Part shown: positions 42,925 to 54,199 of the stretch, in pieces | How the letters are laid out: every line of letters starts with the position of its first letter | Numbering within the stretch: the stretch's first letter is position 1 | From: Glycomyces niveus | GTDB lineage: Bacteria > Actinomycetota > Actinomycetes > Mycobacteriales > Micromonosporaceae | DNA: 64,000 nucleotides | Direction of reading: 5' to 3' | Assembly: GCF_017592475.1 (NCBI RefSeq) | Contig: NZ_JAGFNP010000006.1 | Coordinates: 192,995-256,994 of the forward strand | The notes under the pieces: generated by a model | The model's database searches: none | What the model saw: the letters and a program-made list of their open reading frames with translations, nothing else | Told to the model about the DNA's origin: nothing | Made by a program: the position numbers and the translations under genes

Positions 42925-45126
42925 CTATCCCCACGGCCAGCCCGCGTCCTCGGACTCGGTGGGCGGCTCCTCGGCGGCCTCGGTCGTCCGCTCCTCTGAG
43001 GGCTCGACGTCGGTCTCGGTCGGCTCGGGCTCCGAGGTCTCCTCGGTCTCTGCGTCGTCGCGCTCGTCCTGCTCGGCCTGCGCTTCCTCCTCTTCCTCTT
43101 CGTTCGCCTGCTCGGAGGCGGCGCCCGCTTCGGCCTGCCACCGCTCCTCCTCCGAGATGCGGTACTCGTCGGAGCGGCCGTTCATAACGTGCCACCAGAT
43201 CTTCTCGGCGATGGTGCCCTGGTGGGAGGAGCCGTCGCCCTCCTGCTTCTCGTCCCCGGCCCACACGGCGAGGGAGAGGCCGTGGGAGAAGCCGGCGTGC
43301 CAGGTCGAGGAGGCGTTGACGGCCACTTCGAAGTCGCCGTACTCCATGGCGTTCTCGTAGAGCGGGGCCAACGCCTCGGCGGCGAGGCCCCGTCCGAACT
43401 CGGCGGGTGCCGACGGGTCGGCATCGTAGGGTCCGGCCTCGCGGCCGACGACGCTCTCCACGAAGTAGGGCTCGACGACCTCGCCGGTCGCGAGGATGGC
43501 GTGCATGACGGCGGCGTCGAGCGTGGTGATCGGGTACGCGCCGATGCCGATGTCCGGGTGGAACCCGGAGTCCTGCGCCGGGTCGATCGCGGCGGCCACG
43601 CCGTGCTCGTCGAGGTCGTGCGGGTCCCACATGCGCTCGATGCCGAGCGCGGCGGCGGTGCGGGCGATCGCGTCGCCGCCGAGGCCTTCCGCCACTTCGT
43701 AGACGGGCGTGTCGAGCTTCAGGCCGACCGCTTCGACCAGGCTGGTCTCGAACTCCTGGGCCCCGCCGATGTTCACCAGGTCCATCGGCTCGCCTTCGGC
43801 GTCGACGTAGGTCTCGAACCGCCGGGGCGAGGAGCCGTCGAGTTCGGAGGACCACACGTCGATCCCCGCTTCGCGCGCGGCGGCGAGGACGACGGTGTTG
43901 AACGCGGTCCCGGGCCGGTGGCCGACGTCGGCGGCGAGGTCGAGCCCGGCGCCGTTCTCGCCGCCGTAGTAGGCGAGGACCCGGCCCGTGCCGGGTTCGA
44001 CGGCGGTGAGCGCGGCGGCCATGTCCTCGTCCTGGGCGGTGACCTCGCGGATGCCGGTCTGCTCGACGGCGAGCTCCTGCAGGTCGGCGTCGAGGGTGGT
44101 GACGATGTCGAAGCCGCCGCGCAGGACCTCGTCGGTGCCGATCCCGGCGGCGGCGAGCTCGCGCAGCACGTACCCGTTGGTGACGAACCCCTCCGGGCCG
44201 AGCCCGTCGGGGTCGTCGGTCGGGTCGAGGGTCTCGGGGAGGACGGTGATCGCGTCGCGCTTGACCTGCTCGAGGCGGCCGGTGGCGACCATCTGGTCGA
44301 GCACGTACTCCCAGCGCTCGGTCGCGGCCTCGGTGCTGCCGCCCTGGCCGTAGGGGTCGCGCGGGTCGAAGGGGCCGTCCGGGGACTTGATCTGGGCGAC
44401 CAGGAGCGCGGCCTGCGAGGTGGAGAGCTCGGCGGCCGAGCTGCCGAAGAACGCCTGCGCGGCGGCCTCCACCCCGTACGCGCCGCGTCCGAAGTAGACG
44501 ATGTTGAGGTAGTGGTTGAGGATCTCGTCCTTCGAGAACTCCTCCTCCATCTTCATCGCCATGGCCGCCTCGCGGGCCTTGCGGAGGTAGGAGCCGTCGC
44601 CGCGGATGTCGGCGACGAGGCCCACGTACTGCTGCGTGAGGGTCGAGGCGCCCTGCTGGTCGCCGCCCTTGACGTTGTTGACGATCGCGCGGAGCACGCC
44701 CCTGGCGTCCACGCCGGGGTGCCCGTAGAAGTTGGCGTCCTCGGCGGCGACCACGGCGTGCTCGACGTCGTCGGCGATCTCGTCGAGGCCCACGGAGGTG
44801 CGCTGCTCGGCGGCGAGTTCGCCGAGGACCGTCTCGCCGTCGCTGTAGTAGACCGTGGAGCCCTGGCTGAGCTCGTCGTCGAGGGCTTCGGGGAGGTCGA
44901 CGTTGGCGTAGAAGACCGAGCCGACCACGGCGACGGCGGCGACGAGGATGAGGACCGCGAGCCCGAGCGCGGCGATCTTGCGCTTCTTGCGGCGGTGCTT
45001 CGGCTTCGCCCGCGGCGGCTTGACCGAGGGTTCCCCAGGTTCGGCTTTGGGCCGTTTCCTGAAGGGCCGCAAGTTGATCGTGCGTCCGGGATCCGCGGAC
45101 CCGGTGTCGTCTCGATCTGACTCCAT
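42925..45126 (-). CDS. Class A PBP homologue with degenerate transpeptidase domain
   Basis: 733 residues from ATG 45126: a basic cytoplasmic start, one TM helix (about 50-72), a GT51 peptidoglycan glycosyltransferase domain, a transpeptidase-fold domain, and an acidic Glu/Pro/Thr-rich tail. GT51 motifs are intact: AEDANFYGHPGVD (catalytic Glu about 129), GASTLTQQYVG, and KDEILNHYLNIVYFG. All three transpeptidase motifs are lost: SxxK reads TAFN (407-410), SxN reads AVG, and KTG reads NAS (604-606). So it probably polymerises glycan without crosslinking. The frame extends to 45183; 45126 is the better start. It lies 72 bp downstream of nuoH. Confidence 0.85.
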   Translation of the reverse strand: MESDRDDTGSADPGRTINLRPFRKRPKAEPGEPSVKPPRAKPKHRRKKRKIAALGLAVLILVAAVAVVGSVFYANVDLPEALDDELSQGSTVYYSDGETVLGELAAEQRTSVGLDEIADDVEHAVVAAEDANFYGHPGVDARGVLRAIVNNVKGGDQQGASTLTQQYVGLVADIRGDGSYLRKAREAAMAMKMEEEFSKDEILNHYLNIVYFGRGAYGVEAAAQAFFGSSAAELSTSQAALLVAQIKSPDGPFDPRDPYGQGGSTEAATERWEYVLDQMVATGRLEQVKRDAITVLPETLDPTDDPDGLGPEGFVTNGYVLRELAAAGIGTDEVLRGGFDIVTTLDADLQELAVEQTGIREVTAQDEDMAAALTAVEPGTGRVLAYYGGENGAGLDLAADVGHRPGTAFNTVVLAAAREAGIDVWSSELDGSSPRRFETYVDAEGEPMDLVNIGGAQEFETSLVEAVGLKLDTPVYEVAEGLGGDAIARTAAALGIERMWDPHDLDEHGVAAAIDPAQDSGFHPDIGIGAYPITTLDAAVMHAILATGEVVEPYFVESVVGREAGPYDADPSAPAEFGRGLAAEALAPLYENAMEYGDFEVAVNASSTWHAGFSHGLSLAVWAGDEKQEGDGSSHQGTIAEKIWWHVMNGRSDEYRISEEERWQAEAGAASEQANEEEEEEAQAEQDERDDAETEETSEPEPTETDVEPSEERTTEAAEEPPTESEDAGWPWG

Positions 45127-45198
45127 ACTGAGGAATACGCCTGAACCCCGCCAATGGGTTGTCCGGGTTGCAACTGTTCCCAACGGGACGGATGTGAC

Positions 45199-46152
45199 TC
45201 AGAGGGCCAGTGCGACCGCCGTGGTGAGGACGAGCTGCGCGAGCGCGATCGGGACGAGGGCCTTCCAGCACAGGGCCTGGATCTGGTCCACGCGCAGGCG
45301 CGGCCAGGCCACCCGCAGCCAGATGACGACGCCGGCCAGCGCGCCGGTCTTGAGCAGCGTCCAGACCCAGCCGAGCGATTCGGGGCCGGGGCCTTTCCAG
45401 CCGCCGAGGAAGAGCACGGCCGTGAGGGCCGAGATGACGACGATGCCCACGTACTCGGCGAGGAGCAGCAGCGCGAAGCGGAGCCCGGCGTACTCGGTGA
45501 GGTAGCCGAAGACGAGTTCGGAGTCGGCGATGGGCGCGTCGAACGGCGGGCGGCGGATCTCGGCGAGCCCGGCGGTGAAGAACACGAGCGCGGCCGGGGC
45601 CTGCCACAGCAGCCACCAGGGGTTCCAGGCCTCGACGATCGCGGGCAGGCTCAAGGTCCCGGCCGCGACGGCGACCGAGGCGGCGGCAAGCACGAGCGGC
45701 AGTTCGTAAGCCATGAGCTGCGCGGCCCCGCGAAGGGCGCCCACGAGCGTGTACTTGTTCGCGGAGGACCAGCCGGCCATGAGCACCGCGAGCACGCCGA
45801 CGCCGACGAGCGCGACGACGATGAACAGCCCCATGTCGAGGTTCGATCCGACGAGGTCGCCGGGACCGAGCGGGATGAAGAGGATGACCAGCAGGTACGG
45901 CAGGAGCGCGACGGCGGGCGCGAGCCTGAAGACGGGCTTGTCGGCGTCGTCGGGGACGAGGTCCTCCTTCTGCGCGAACTTGACGCCGTCGGCGATGAGC
46001 TGGGCCCAGCCGTGGAAGCGCCCGGCGTGCATCGGGCCGAGGCGGCCCTGCATGTGGGCCATGAGCTTGTGCTCGGTCTGGCCGACGACCAAGGGCAGCA
46101 CCAGGAACGCGGCGAGCACGGCGGCGAGCTTGACCGCGATCTCAAGGAGCAT
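45199..46152 (-). CDS. nuoH: Complex I subunit NuoH (partial second cluster)
   Basis: 317-residue membrane subunit linking the quinone site to the proton-pumping arm. It has about eight TM helices and the conserved loop AEIRRPPFDAPIADSELV, where most NuoH proteins have NRxPFDLPEAE. It is shorter and more divergent than typical NuoH (about 330-450 aa in actinobacteria). Overlaps the nuoC end by 11 bp, so it is translationally coupled. It ends the nuoA-B-C-H run. Confidence 0.9.
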   Translation of the reverse strand: MLLEIAVKLAAVLAAFLVLPLVVGQTEHKLMAHMQGRLGPMHAGRFHGWAQLIADGVKFAQKEDLVPDDADKPVFRLAPAVALLPYLLVILFIPLGPGDLVGSNLDMGLFIVVALVGVGVLAVLMAGWSSANKYTLVGALRGAAQLMAYELPLVLAAASVAVAAGTLSLPAIVEAWNPWWLLWQAPAALVFFTAGLAEIRRPPFDAPIADSELVFGYLTEYAGLRFALLLLAEYVGIVVISALTAVLFLGGWKGPGPESLGWVWTLLKTGALAGVVIWLRVAWPRLRVDQIQALCWKALVPIALAQLVLTTAVALAL

Positions 46153-46768
46153 CGGGCCGCGCCTTCGGCGACGCTTGCGGGCCGTCGATGTGCTCAGCGC
46201 GCGCGTCGGCCCCGCCTTCGGGCTCGATCCAGTCGTCGGGGACGCCCGGAGGTTTCTTCGGAGCGCGCTTGCGGACCGTGCCGTGCCCCTCTCCGGGTTC
46301 CTTCGCGCCGGGCCAGGGTTTGACGACGCGGGAGGCGAGGATGAAGTCCTTGCGGAGCGGGTGGCCCTCGAACTCGGGGGCGAGGAGGAGCGGCTGGAGG
46401 TCGGGGTGGCCGGGGAAGTCGACGCCGAACATCTCGTGGGTCTCGCGCTCGTGCCAGTCCGCGCCGGGGTAGAGGTCGACGACGGAGGCGACCGCGCCTT
46501 CGGCGAGGAGCGCGCGCAGGAGCACGCCGCGCCGCTCGGTCACGGACCAGAGGTGGGCGACGACGCGGAAGCCGTGGCCTTCATCGGCGGGTCCCTCGTC
46601 GACCGCGGAGAGCCAGTCGAAGAAGTCGCAGCCGAGCTCGTCGCGGCAGGCGCGCACGGCCTCATGCCAGTCCTTGGCGTCGACGTCGGCGACCGCGCGC
46701 GGCCCGTCGGCGCCCAGTTCCTCCAGGTCGAGGGCGGCGCGGACGCGGTCTTCCCAGGTCTCAGGCAT
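46142..46768 (-). CDS. nuoC: Complex I subunit NuoC
   Basis: 208-residue peripheral-arm subunit (30-kDa type). It has the family signature [20 protein letters not shown] and PLRKDF. ATG 46768 has GAGGAGG about 5 nt upstream and overlaps the nuoB end by 8 bp. It is not fused to NuoD, and no nuoD follows; nuoH comes next instead. Confidence 0.92.
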   Translation of the reverse strand: MPETWEDRVRAALDLEELGADGPRAVADVDAKDWHEAVRACRDELGCDFFDWLSAVDEGPADEGHGFRVVAHLWSVTERRGVLLRALLAEGAVASVVDLYPGADWHERETHEMFGVDFPGHPDLQPLLLAPEFEGHPLRKDFILASRVVKPWPGAKEPGEGHGTVRKRAPKKPPGVPDDWIEPEGGADARAEHIDGPQASPKARPDAP

Positions 46769-47288
46769 CGGGCCTCCTCACGAGCGGGCGCAGGCTGGGC
46801 TTTCGGAGGGGTTCCTTGGCGATCTGCTTCTGGAGTTCGCCGATGCCGTAGAGGAGCGCTTCGGGGCGGGGCGGGCAGCCGGGGATGTAGACGTCGACCG
46901 GGATGATCTGGTCGACGCCTTTGGTGACGCAGTACGAGTCCCAATAGGGGCCGCCGGAATTGGAGCAGGCGCCAAAGGAGATCACGTACTTCGGTTCGGG
47001 CATCTGCTCGTAGAGGCGTTTGATCGCCGGTGCCATCTTGTCCGTGACCGTGCCGGAGACGACCATGAGGTCCGCTTGGCGCGGCGAATGCGCGAAGGGG
47101 ATCACGCCGAGGCGCATGAAGTCGTGGCGGCTCATCGAGGCGGCGATGAATTCGATGGCGCAGCAGGCGAGTCCGAAGTTGAAGACCCACAGCGAATAGC
47201 GCCGGCCCCAGTTGAGGACGAACCGGATCGGCTCGCCGAGGATATTCGTTTCCGTTGTGCGCGAAGGGAACGGGAGTTTCACCGCCAT
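46761..47288 (-). CDS. nuoB: Complex I subunit NuoB
   Basis: 175-residue 20-kDa subunit that carries the N2 4Fe-4S cluster next to the quinone site. All cluster cysteines are visible: [30 protein letters not shown]. Starts at ATG 47288, overlapping nuoA by 10 bp. The much longer upstream open frame is antisense shadow of the sigma factor gene. Confidence 0.95.
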   Translation of the reverse strand: MAVKLPFPSRTTETNILGEPIRFVLNWGRRYSLWVFNFGLACCAIEFIAASMSRHDFMRLGVIPFAHSPRQADLMVVSGTVTDKMAPAIKRLYEQMPEPKYVISFGACSNSGGPYWDSYCVTKGVDQIIPVDVYIPGCPPRPEALLYGIGELQKQIAKEPLRKPSLRPLVRRPDA

Positions 47289-47647
47289 CGCAGGACCCCT
47301 TTCCGCCAGGCGTAGGCGAGGCCGAGGGCGAGCACGCCGACGAAGACGCCCATCTCGACCGCCGCGGCCGCTCCGAAGGCCCGGAACACCGCGGCCCACG
47401 GGAACAGGAACACCGCCTCGACCGCGAAGAGCACGAACAGGAACGCGTAGACGTAGTAGCGGATCTGGACCTGCGCCCAGTCTTTGCCGACCGGGTCCAC
47501 TCCGCATTCGTACGTCTTGCCCTTCTCTTTCGAGGGCGCACTGGGCCGCAGGAGCCGATTGGCGGTCATCGCGGCGGCCACGAACGCGAAACCGGCGAGC
47601 AGGAGCACCCCGAAGACGGCGTAATCGCTCAGCCCGGTGGTGTCCAT
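47279..47647 (-). CDS. nuoA: Complex I subunit NuoA
   Basis: 122-residue three-TM subunit with [11 protein letters not shown] (conserved Cys loop) and the [23 protein letters not shown] helix in adjoining parts. ATG 47647 is preceded by TATCGT at 6 nt, so the nuoA-B-C-H mRNA looks leaderless. First gene of the cluster. Confidence 0.93.
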   Translation of the reverse strand: MDTTGLSDYAVFGVLLLAGFAFVAAAMTANRLLRPSAPSKEKGKTYECGVDPVGKDWAQVQIRYYVYAFLFVLFAVEAVFLFPWAAVFRAFGAAAAVEMGVFVGVLALGLAYAWRKGVLRWR

Positions 47648-47653
47648 ACCGAC

Positions 47654-47659
47654 ACGATA
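47654..47659 (-). promoter_or_regulatory. Leaderless -10 box for nuoA
   Basis: TATCGT, 6 nt before ATG 47647. Confidence 0.55.
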
Positions 47660-48115
47660 GCGGCGCACGGCGGCTCGCGATACCCGTGCGCGCGGGCGAT
47701 TCGACGCGATTCTGCGGCGACTTCGCTGAACTTCGCCGCACCGCGCGCAACCGCCCGGCACGCAGCGGCGTGTTGTTGTACGAAGAGGATTCACTCCGTA
47801 CGCCGCGAAGCGCCCGAACAGGGGCTGAGCGGGCGAACGGAACAGGTAACAGGAATGGGATCACCGCACATGACCGCCGCCGGCGCACCGACGCTGCCCC
47901 GGGCCGACGCCGGGTCCGCCACGATGCTGCTCGAACGGCCCGCGGACCTCGGCGAGGCCTTCGACGGCCCGGGCGCTCCGGTCGTTGAGAGGATTGTCGA
48001 CATAGCGACCCCGCCTCGTATCTCCGCCTTCGCGAACGCGACAATGGTTGCCGCCGGGCACGAACCAGATGACCCGGAAGATTCCCTTGTCCCACCTACC
48101 TGCGCTGGAGCGGAT
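47660..48115. other. Region between nuoA and the sigma factor gene
   Basis: About 455 bp. The sigma factor frame stays open through it, with an ATG at 47870 (GGGA 9 nt upstream) that would add 82 Ala/Pro/Asp-rich residues. I see no other gene. The sigma factor promoter must lie here or further left. Confidence 0.45.
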
Positions 48116-48724
48116 GTGCGAACGGAGGCGGAGTTCACCGACCTCTACGAGAAGCATTTCTCGGAGCTCGCGGCCCAGGTATGCGCCTACCTCGGCGACG
48201 CCACCGAAGCCCAGGACCTCGTCCAGGAGGCCTTCCTGCGGGCGTGGCAGCGCTGGGACAAGGTCGGCGGCTACGAGGAGCCCGTCGCGTGGGTCCGCCG
48301 CGTCGCTTGGAACCTCGCCACGAGCCGGCACCGCCGCAACCAGGTCGCCCGCAAGTTCCTCCAGAAGTCCTCCGCGCCCGAGCTGGCGCCCGCGGCGAGC
48401 CCCGACCACGTCGCGCTCGTGGCCGCGCTGAAGCAGGTCCCGGCCAAGCGGCGCCAGGCGCTGGTCATGCACTACATGGCCGACATGACGGTGGCCGCGA
48501 TCGCCGCCGCGACCGGTGCGAAGGAAGGCACCGTCAAGTCCTGGCTGCACCGCGGCCGCAAGGAGCTGGCCGCGCTGCTCACCGACCCGGCCGCCGAGGC
48601 CCCCGCCAAGGCCGCGAAGGCCCCCGAGGCCGACCCGGACACCATGCCGATCCGCATCAAGCGCGCCCTGCCCGGGCCCCGTTCCGCGAACCGCCGAGCT
48701 TCCGTGAAGGAGGACCGCTCATGA
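48116..48724 (+). CDS. ECF RNA polymerase sigma factor (SigE-like family)
   Basis: About 202 residues from GTG 48116, which has GGAG 5 nt upstream. Region 2 begins at once (FTDLYEKHFSELAAQVCAYLGDATEAQDLVQEAFLRAW in adjoining parts), and region 4 has the HTH ALVMHYMADMTVAAIAAATG with GTVKSWLHRGRKEL. A Lys/Pro/Arg-rich C-terminal tail follows. An alternative ATG 47870 would give 284 residues, longer than usual for the family. Its TGA overlaps the ATG of the next gene (ATGA), so it is co-translated with a likely membrane partner. Confidence 0.9.
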   Translation: MRTEAEFTDLYEKHFSELAAQVCAYLGDATEAQDLVQEAFLRAWQRWDKVGGYEEPVAWVRRVAWNLATSRHRRNQVARKFLQKSSAPELAPAASPDHVALVAALKQVPAKRRQALVMHYMADMTVAAIAAATGAKEGTVKSWLHRGRKELAALLTDPAAEAPAKAAKAPEADPDTMPIRIKRALPGPRSANRRASVKEDRS

Positions 48725-49641
48725 CCGTCGACCCTGAGGACGACAAGGTCGCAGCGGCGTTCGCGAGCTTGAAGGCGGACTCCGCCGCGCAGTTCCCGCC
48801 GCCGCCCGTCAACGAGCTGCTCGGCCGCGCCCCGGCCGCGCTGCGCCGCCGCCGGCTCATGTCGCTGGCCGCGGTCCTCGGCGCGTGCACCGCGGTGACC
48901 GCGGGCGGTTTCGCCGTGGCCCAGACGATCGGCCCGAACGCGTTCGGCCCCGCGCCTTCGGGCACCGGGGACACGTCTTCCGAGGTCGCCACCTCGGACG
49001 AGACCCCGAGCTACAGCATCGGCGACCCGGCCAGCCCGCACTCGTCCGGCGGCGAGGAGCCGACCGAGACCGCCGCGATCCCGGCCGAGACGACCCTGGT
49101 CATCACCGACCCCGGCGAGTACGGCGACGCGTGCCTCGAGGGCTCGCTCGGCCTCGACGTCGAGGACTGGACCTTCACCGACGAGACGCCGTGGGCGATC
49201 GCGTTCGACCCCGAAGCGGGCGTCGGGCCGGTGCTCGGCGACGTCGACGGGGACGGCGCCGACGATGTCGCGGCCGTGCTCGAATGCCGCCCCGAGGGCG
49301 GGGAGGCCTTCACCGCCGGCGTGGCCGCGTTCTCGTGGAACGAGGACGGCGACTCGCTCGAGCAGCTGGGCTGGGTGTGGGAGCCGAAGACGCTTGCCTC
49401 CACGGCCGCGGTCGTCTCGATCGAGGACGGCGTGATCGCGGTCGACGCGGTGACCCCGGGCCACCCGGATGCCACCGGCGCGTTCGAGTACACGTGGGAC
49501 GCCGACGCCGAGGTCTTCTCGCCCGTCCAGGACGAGTCGACGTCGGAGCCGACGCCGAGCGAGAGCGCGTCGAGCCCGGACCCGGCCGAGACGCCGACCG
49601 CCGGCGAGAGCGCCGAGTCGACGGCCTCCAGCGGGTCCTGA
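48721..49641 (+). CDS. One-TM protein coupled to the sigma factor, candidate anti-sigma factor
   Basis: 306 residues: a 55-residue cytoplasmic part (DDKVAAAFASLKADSAAQF), one TM helix (about 44-62, LMSLAAVLGACTAVTAGGFAV), and an extracytoplasmic Thr/Glu/Pro-rich linker. An FG-GAP-like GDVDGDGADDVAAVLE segment follows, and the tail is Ser/Pro/Glu-rich. Overlap with the sigma gene and topology suggest a regulator of that sigma factor, but no zinc anti-sigma motif (HxxxCxxC) is present. Function is inferred from context. Confidence 0.7.
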   Translation: MTVDPEDDKVAAAFASLKADSAAQFPPPPVNELLGRAPAALRRRRLMSLAAVLGACTAVTAGGFAVAQTIGPNAFGPAPSGTGDTSSEVATSDETPSYSIGDPASPHSSGGEEPTETAAIPAETTLVITDPGEYGDACLEGSLGLDVEDWTFTDETPWAIAFDPEAGVGPVLGDVDGDGADDVAAVLECRPEGGEAFTAGVAAFSWNEDGDSLEQLGWVWEPKTLASTAAVVSIEDGVIAVDAVTPGHPDATGAFEYTWDADAEVFSPVQDESTSEPTPSESASSPDPAETPTAGESAESTASSGS

Positions 49642-50010
49642 TTGGAGCCCCGCGGGGGCCCCGGCGAGCGTCGGATCCCCGACTCCGGCGTGTCGTGGCG
49701 AGCCTCACGCGTCCACGATCCGGGACGGCGCGCCGCCCCGGAAACGCGCCTGAGACAGCCGAAACGAGAGGTCCAGGTCACTGGGGACCGGCCTCCGTCT
49801 CACCATGTGAGTCAGTCTCTGCAAGTTTATGGCTCGCAAGCTTCGCCAAGAGCGAAAGTGGTGTCGCCTACATCGCGGTGGCGTCGCAGGGTTGGCACCG
49901 CGAGGTGACGCCCGCGTAGCATCGCAAGTAGCAGACACGGCGGAGCCCCGCTCCCCGCGACCGAACGCCGCAGTCCTTGCGTGCCCCAGAACCCGCATGA
50001 GGAGAACTAG
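49642..50010. other. Intergenic region upstream of korA
   Basis: About 370 bp with no supported gene. TTGGCA (49892-49897) and TAGCAT (49917-49922), 19 bp apart, could be the korA promoter, giving a leader of about 80 nt. Weak evidence. Confidence 0.35.
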
Positions 50011-51859
<1,849 letters not shown>

Positions 51860-51867
<8 letters not shown>

Positions 51868-52879
51868 CGTCAAGCTGGACGCCCCCAAGCTGAAGGCCAA
51901 GGACTTCAAGTCGAGCCAGGAGGTGCGCTGGTGCCCCGGCTGCGGCGACTACGCCATCCTCGCCGCGGTGCAGTCCTTCCTGCCCGAGCTGGGCCTCGAG
52001 CGCGAGAAGATCGCGTTCATCTCCGGCATCGGCTGCTCCTCGCGGTTCCCGTACTACCTCAACACGTACGGCCTGCACTCGATCCACGGCCGCGCCCCGG
52101 CCATCGCCACGGGCCTGGCGGTCTCCCGCCCGGACCTGTCGGTGTGGGTCGTCACCGGCGACGGCGACGCGCTGTCGATCGGCGGCAACCACCTCATCCA
52201 CGCGCTGCGCCGCAACGTGAACCTGAAGATCCTGCTGTTCAACAACCGGATCTACGGCCTCACCAAGGGCCAGTACTCCCCCACCTCCGGGCCGGGCACG
52301 CTCACCAAGTCCAGCCCCATGGGCTCGGTCGACGCGCCGTTCAACCCGCTGTCGCTGGCGCTGGGCTCCGAGGCCACGTTCGTGGCCCGCACCCTCGACT
52401 CCGACCGCGCCCACCTGCAAGAGGTGCTGCGGGCCGCGGCCGAGCACGAGGGCTCGGCGTTCGTCGAGATCTACCAGAACTGCCCGATCTTCAACGACGG
52501 CGCGTTCGAGGTCCTGAAGAACCCGGACACCCGCGACGAGTCGATCATCCGCCTCCAGGACGGCGAGCCGATCGCGTTCGGCGACAAGGTCGTCGTGCAG
52601 TCGGGTTACGGCCTGCAGGTCAAGGACGCCTCGGAGGTGGACGCGGCCGACGTGGTCGTGCACAAGTCCGACGTGGACGACCCGGCGTACGCGTTCGCGC
52701 TCTCGCGCCTGTCGGGCATCGCGCTCGACCACACCCCGATCGGCGTGTTCCGCAACGTCAAGCGGCCCACGTACGACGCGGGCGTGCGCACCCAGGTCGA
52801 CGAGGCCGCCGCGGGCGTCGACCGCAAGGAGGCCCTGGACCGGCTCCTGCACTCGGGAGACACCTGGACCGTGCTGTAA
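51860..52879 (+). CDS. korB: 2-oxoglutarate:ferredoxin oxidoreductase, beta subunit
   Basis: 339 residues carrying thiamine diphosphate and a 4Fe-4S cluster. The likely cluster cysteines are C25 and C28 (WCPGCGDY), C59 (GIGCSS) and C208 (YQNCPIF). The ThDP motif GDGDALSIGGNH starts at residue 100 and ends with LLFNNR. Follows korA with an 8-bp overlap. Reduced ferredoxin from this enzyme could feed the neighbouring Nuo-like complex; that link is inference. Confidence 0.95.
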
Positions 52880-52891
52880 GTCAGCGGATAG

Positions 52892-52919
52892 CGGGCCGGA
52901 CCCTTCGGGGTCCGGCCCG
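52892..52919. terminator. korAB terminator
   Basis: A 12-bp perfect stem (52892-52903 with 52908-52919) closed by a TTCG tetraloop, between the convergent korB and lipoprotein genes. Confidence 0.85.
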
Positions 52920-52934
52920 ATCTCGTTGCCCTGC

Positions 52935-54119
52935 TTATCCTTCGAGGACTTCCTGGGCCGTGGTCAGGATGCCGCGGACCTCCTCCTGCCAGGCGTAGAC
53001 CTGCGTCTCGATCGACACGTAGTACGCCTCGCGGGAGTCGCCCCAGGCCTGCTCGGCGCTCTCGCGGTAGCCGGTCTCGTCACCGCATTCGGCGAGCGCG
53101 ACGGCGAAGGCGATCTCGAACTCCTTCTTGCCGTCGAAGTCGGTGGGCGCGTCGGCGGGCAGCTCCGGGTGGTCGTGCACATCGGACGAGCCTTCGTACA
53201 ACTCGTAGAGGTAGTCGACGTACGGCAGGCTGCCTTCCTCGTCGAACTCCCAGCCCGGGTGGCCCTTGTCGGCGAGGCACTGCACGAGTTCGCCCTTGAC
53301 GCCGGCGATCGCCTCCTCGTACGCGAGGTTCGCCGCGTCGATGGCCGCGAAGTCGTCGGCGGGGTTCACCGGCCGCCACTCCCAGGTCGACTCCCGGTAC
53401 TCCTGGCCTTCGGGGTCCTGGACCTGGCGCAGGTCGCCCTCGTAGAGCGCGTCGATCATCTCGCGCCGGCACCCGCCCGGTTCGGGCTCCACATAGGCGA
53501 AGTCGTCGCCGAGGTCGATCTCGCCGTCGTCCCCGCCGCCGGTGTCCGTGGCCTCGGCGCCGACCAGGAAGCCCCACTCCTGCGACGCGGCCGCCTCGCC
53601 GAAGTAGGCGACGTACCAGTCGTACTGCTGCTCAGGGGTGAGGGCCTCGAACTCGCCGTTGTCGGGCAGGCCCGCGCCGCCGGCTTCCGCTTCGCCGAGG
53701 CCTTCGAGTTCGTAGCCCTTGAACGCCGCGTACTCCTCGGCCTCGGGCGTGCCCAGGCCCTCCTCGATCTTCGACCAGATGCCGAGGCCGTACTGCTCGG
53801 CCTCCTCGACCGGCGGGATCCAGTTCCCCCAGTCGTCGGCGCCGAACACCTCGTCCTGCTTCTCGGGCTCGGGCACGTCGAACCAGGACTGGTCGTGGAC
53901 GGTGTGGCCGCCCTCTTCCAAGCAGGCCTGGATGATCCGGTTCTCCGCGACCTCCAGCTCGTACAGGAGCCGGTTGCTCTCGTTGACCATGTCGACCAGG
54001 CGCGGCTCCTCGAACTCCGGGCTCGCGCCGTCGCCGCCGCCGCCCTTGCCGTCGTCGGTGCAGGCGGCGAGCGCCGCCAGGGCCAGCAGCGCGGCGGCCG
54101 CCCGGGTCTTGCGTAGCAT
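52935..54119 (-). CDS. Putative lipoprotein of unknown function
   Basis: 394 residues from ATG 54119. The signal peptide has a lipobox (LAALAAC, Cys at about 20), followed by a Gly/Asp-rich linker. The mature part is very acidic and helical, rich in Glu/Trp/Tyr, with a few Cys (for example IIQACLEEGG, GGCRREMIDAL, ALAECGDE) that may form disulfides. No enzyme motif recognised. AGAGGA lies about 10 nt before the start. It lies downstream of the IclR gene on the same strand (80-bp gap). Confidence 0.8.
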   Translation of the reverse strand: MLRKTRAAAALLALAALAACTDDGKGGGGDGASPEFEEPRLVDMVNESNRLLYELEVAENRIIQACLEEGGHTVHDQSWFDVPEPEKQDEVFGADDWGNWIPPVEEAEQYGLGIWSKIEEGLGTPEAEEYAAFKGYELEGLGEAEAGGAGLPDNGEFEALTPEQQYDWYVAYFGEAAASQEWGFLVGAEATDTGGGDDGEIDLGDDFAYVEPEPGGCRREMIDALYEGDLRQVQDPEGQEYRESTWEWRPVNPADDFAAIDAANLAYEEAIAGVKGELVQCLADKGHPGWEFDEEGSLPYVDYLYELYEGSSDVHDHPELPADAPTDFDGKKEFEIAFAVALAECGDETGYRESAEQAWGDSREAYYVSIETQVYAWQEEVRGILTTAQEVLEG

Positions 54120-54199
54120 CGATCGCGTTCCTCTCAGGTGACGTCGAAACGGCTTCGACGTCCTGAGTACGCGTCCCTTCCCCGGGCGGGTTGCCCGCG

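Noticed and set aside
47255..47869. Longer N-terminus for the sigma factor (to 47255)
   Set aside because: Would run antisense over nuoA and part of nuoB; composition is shadow-like.
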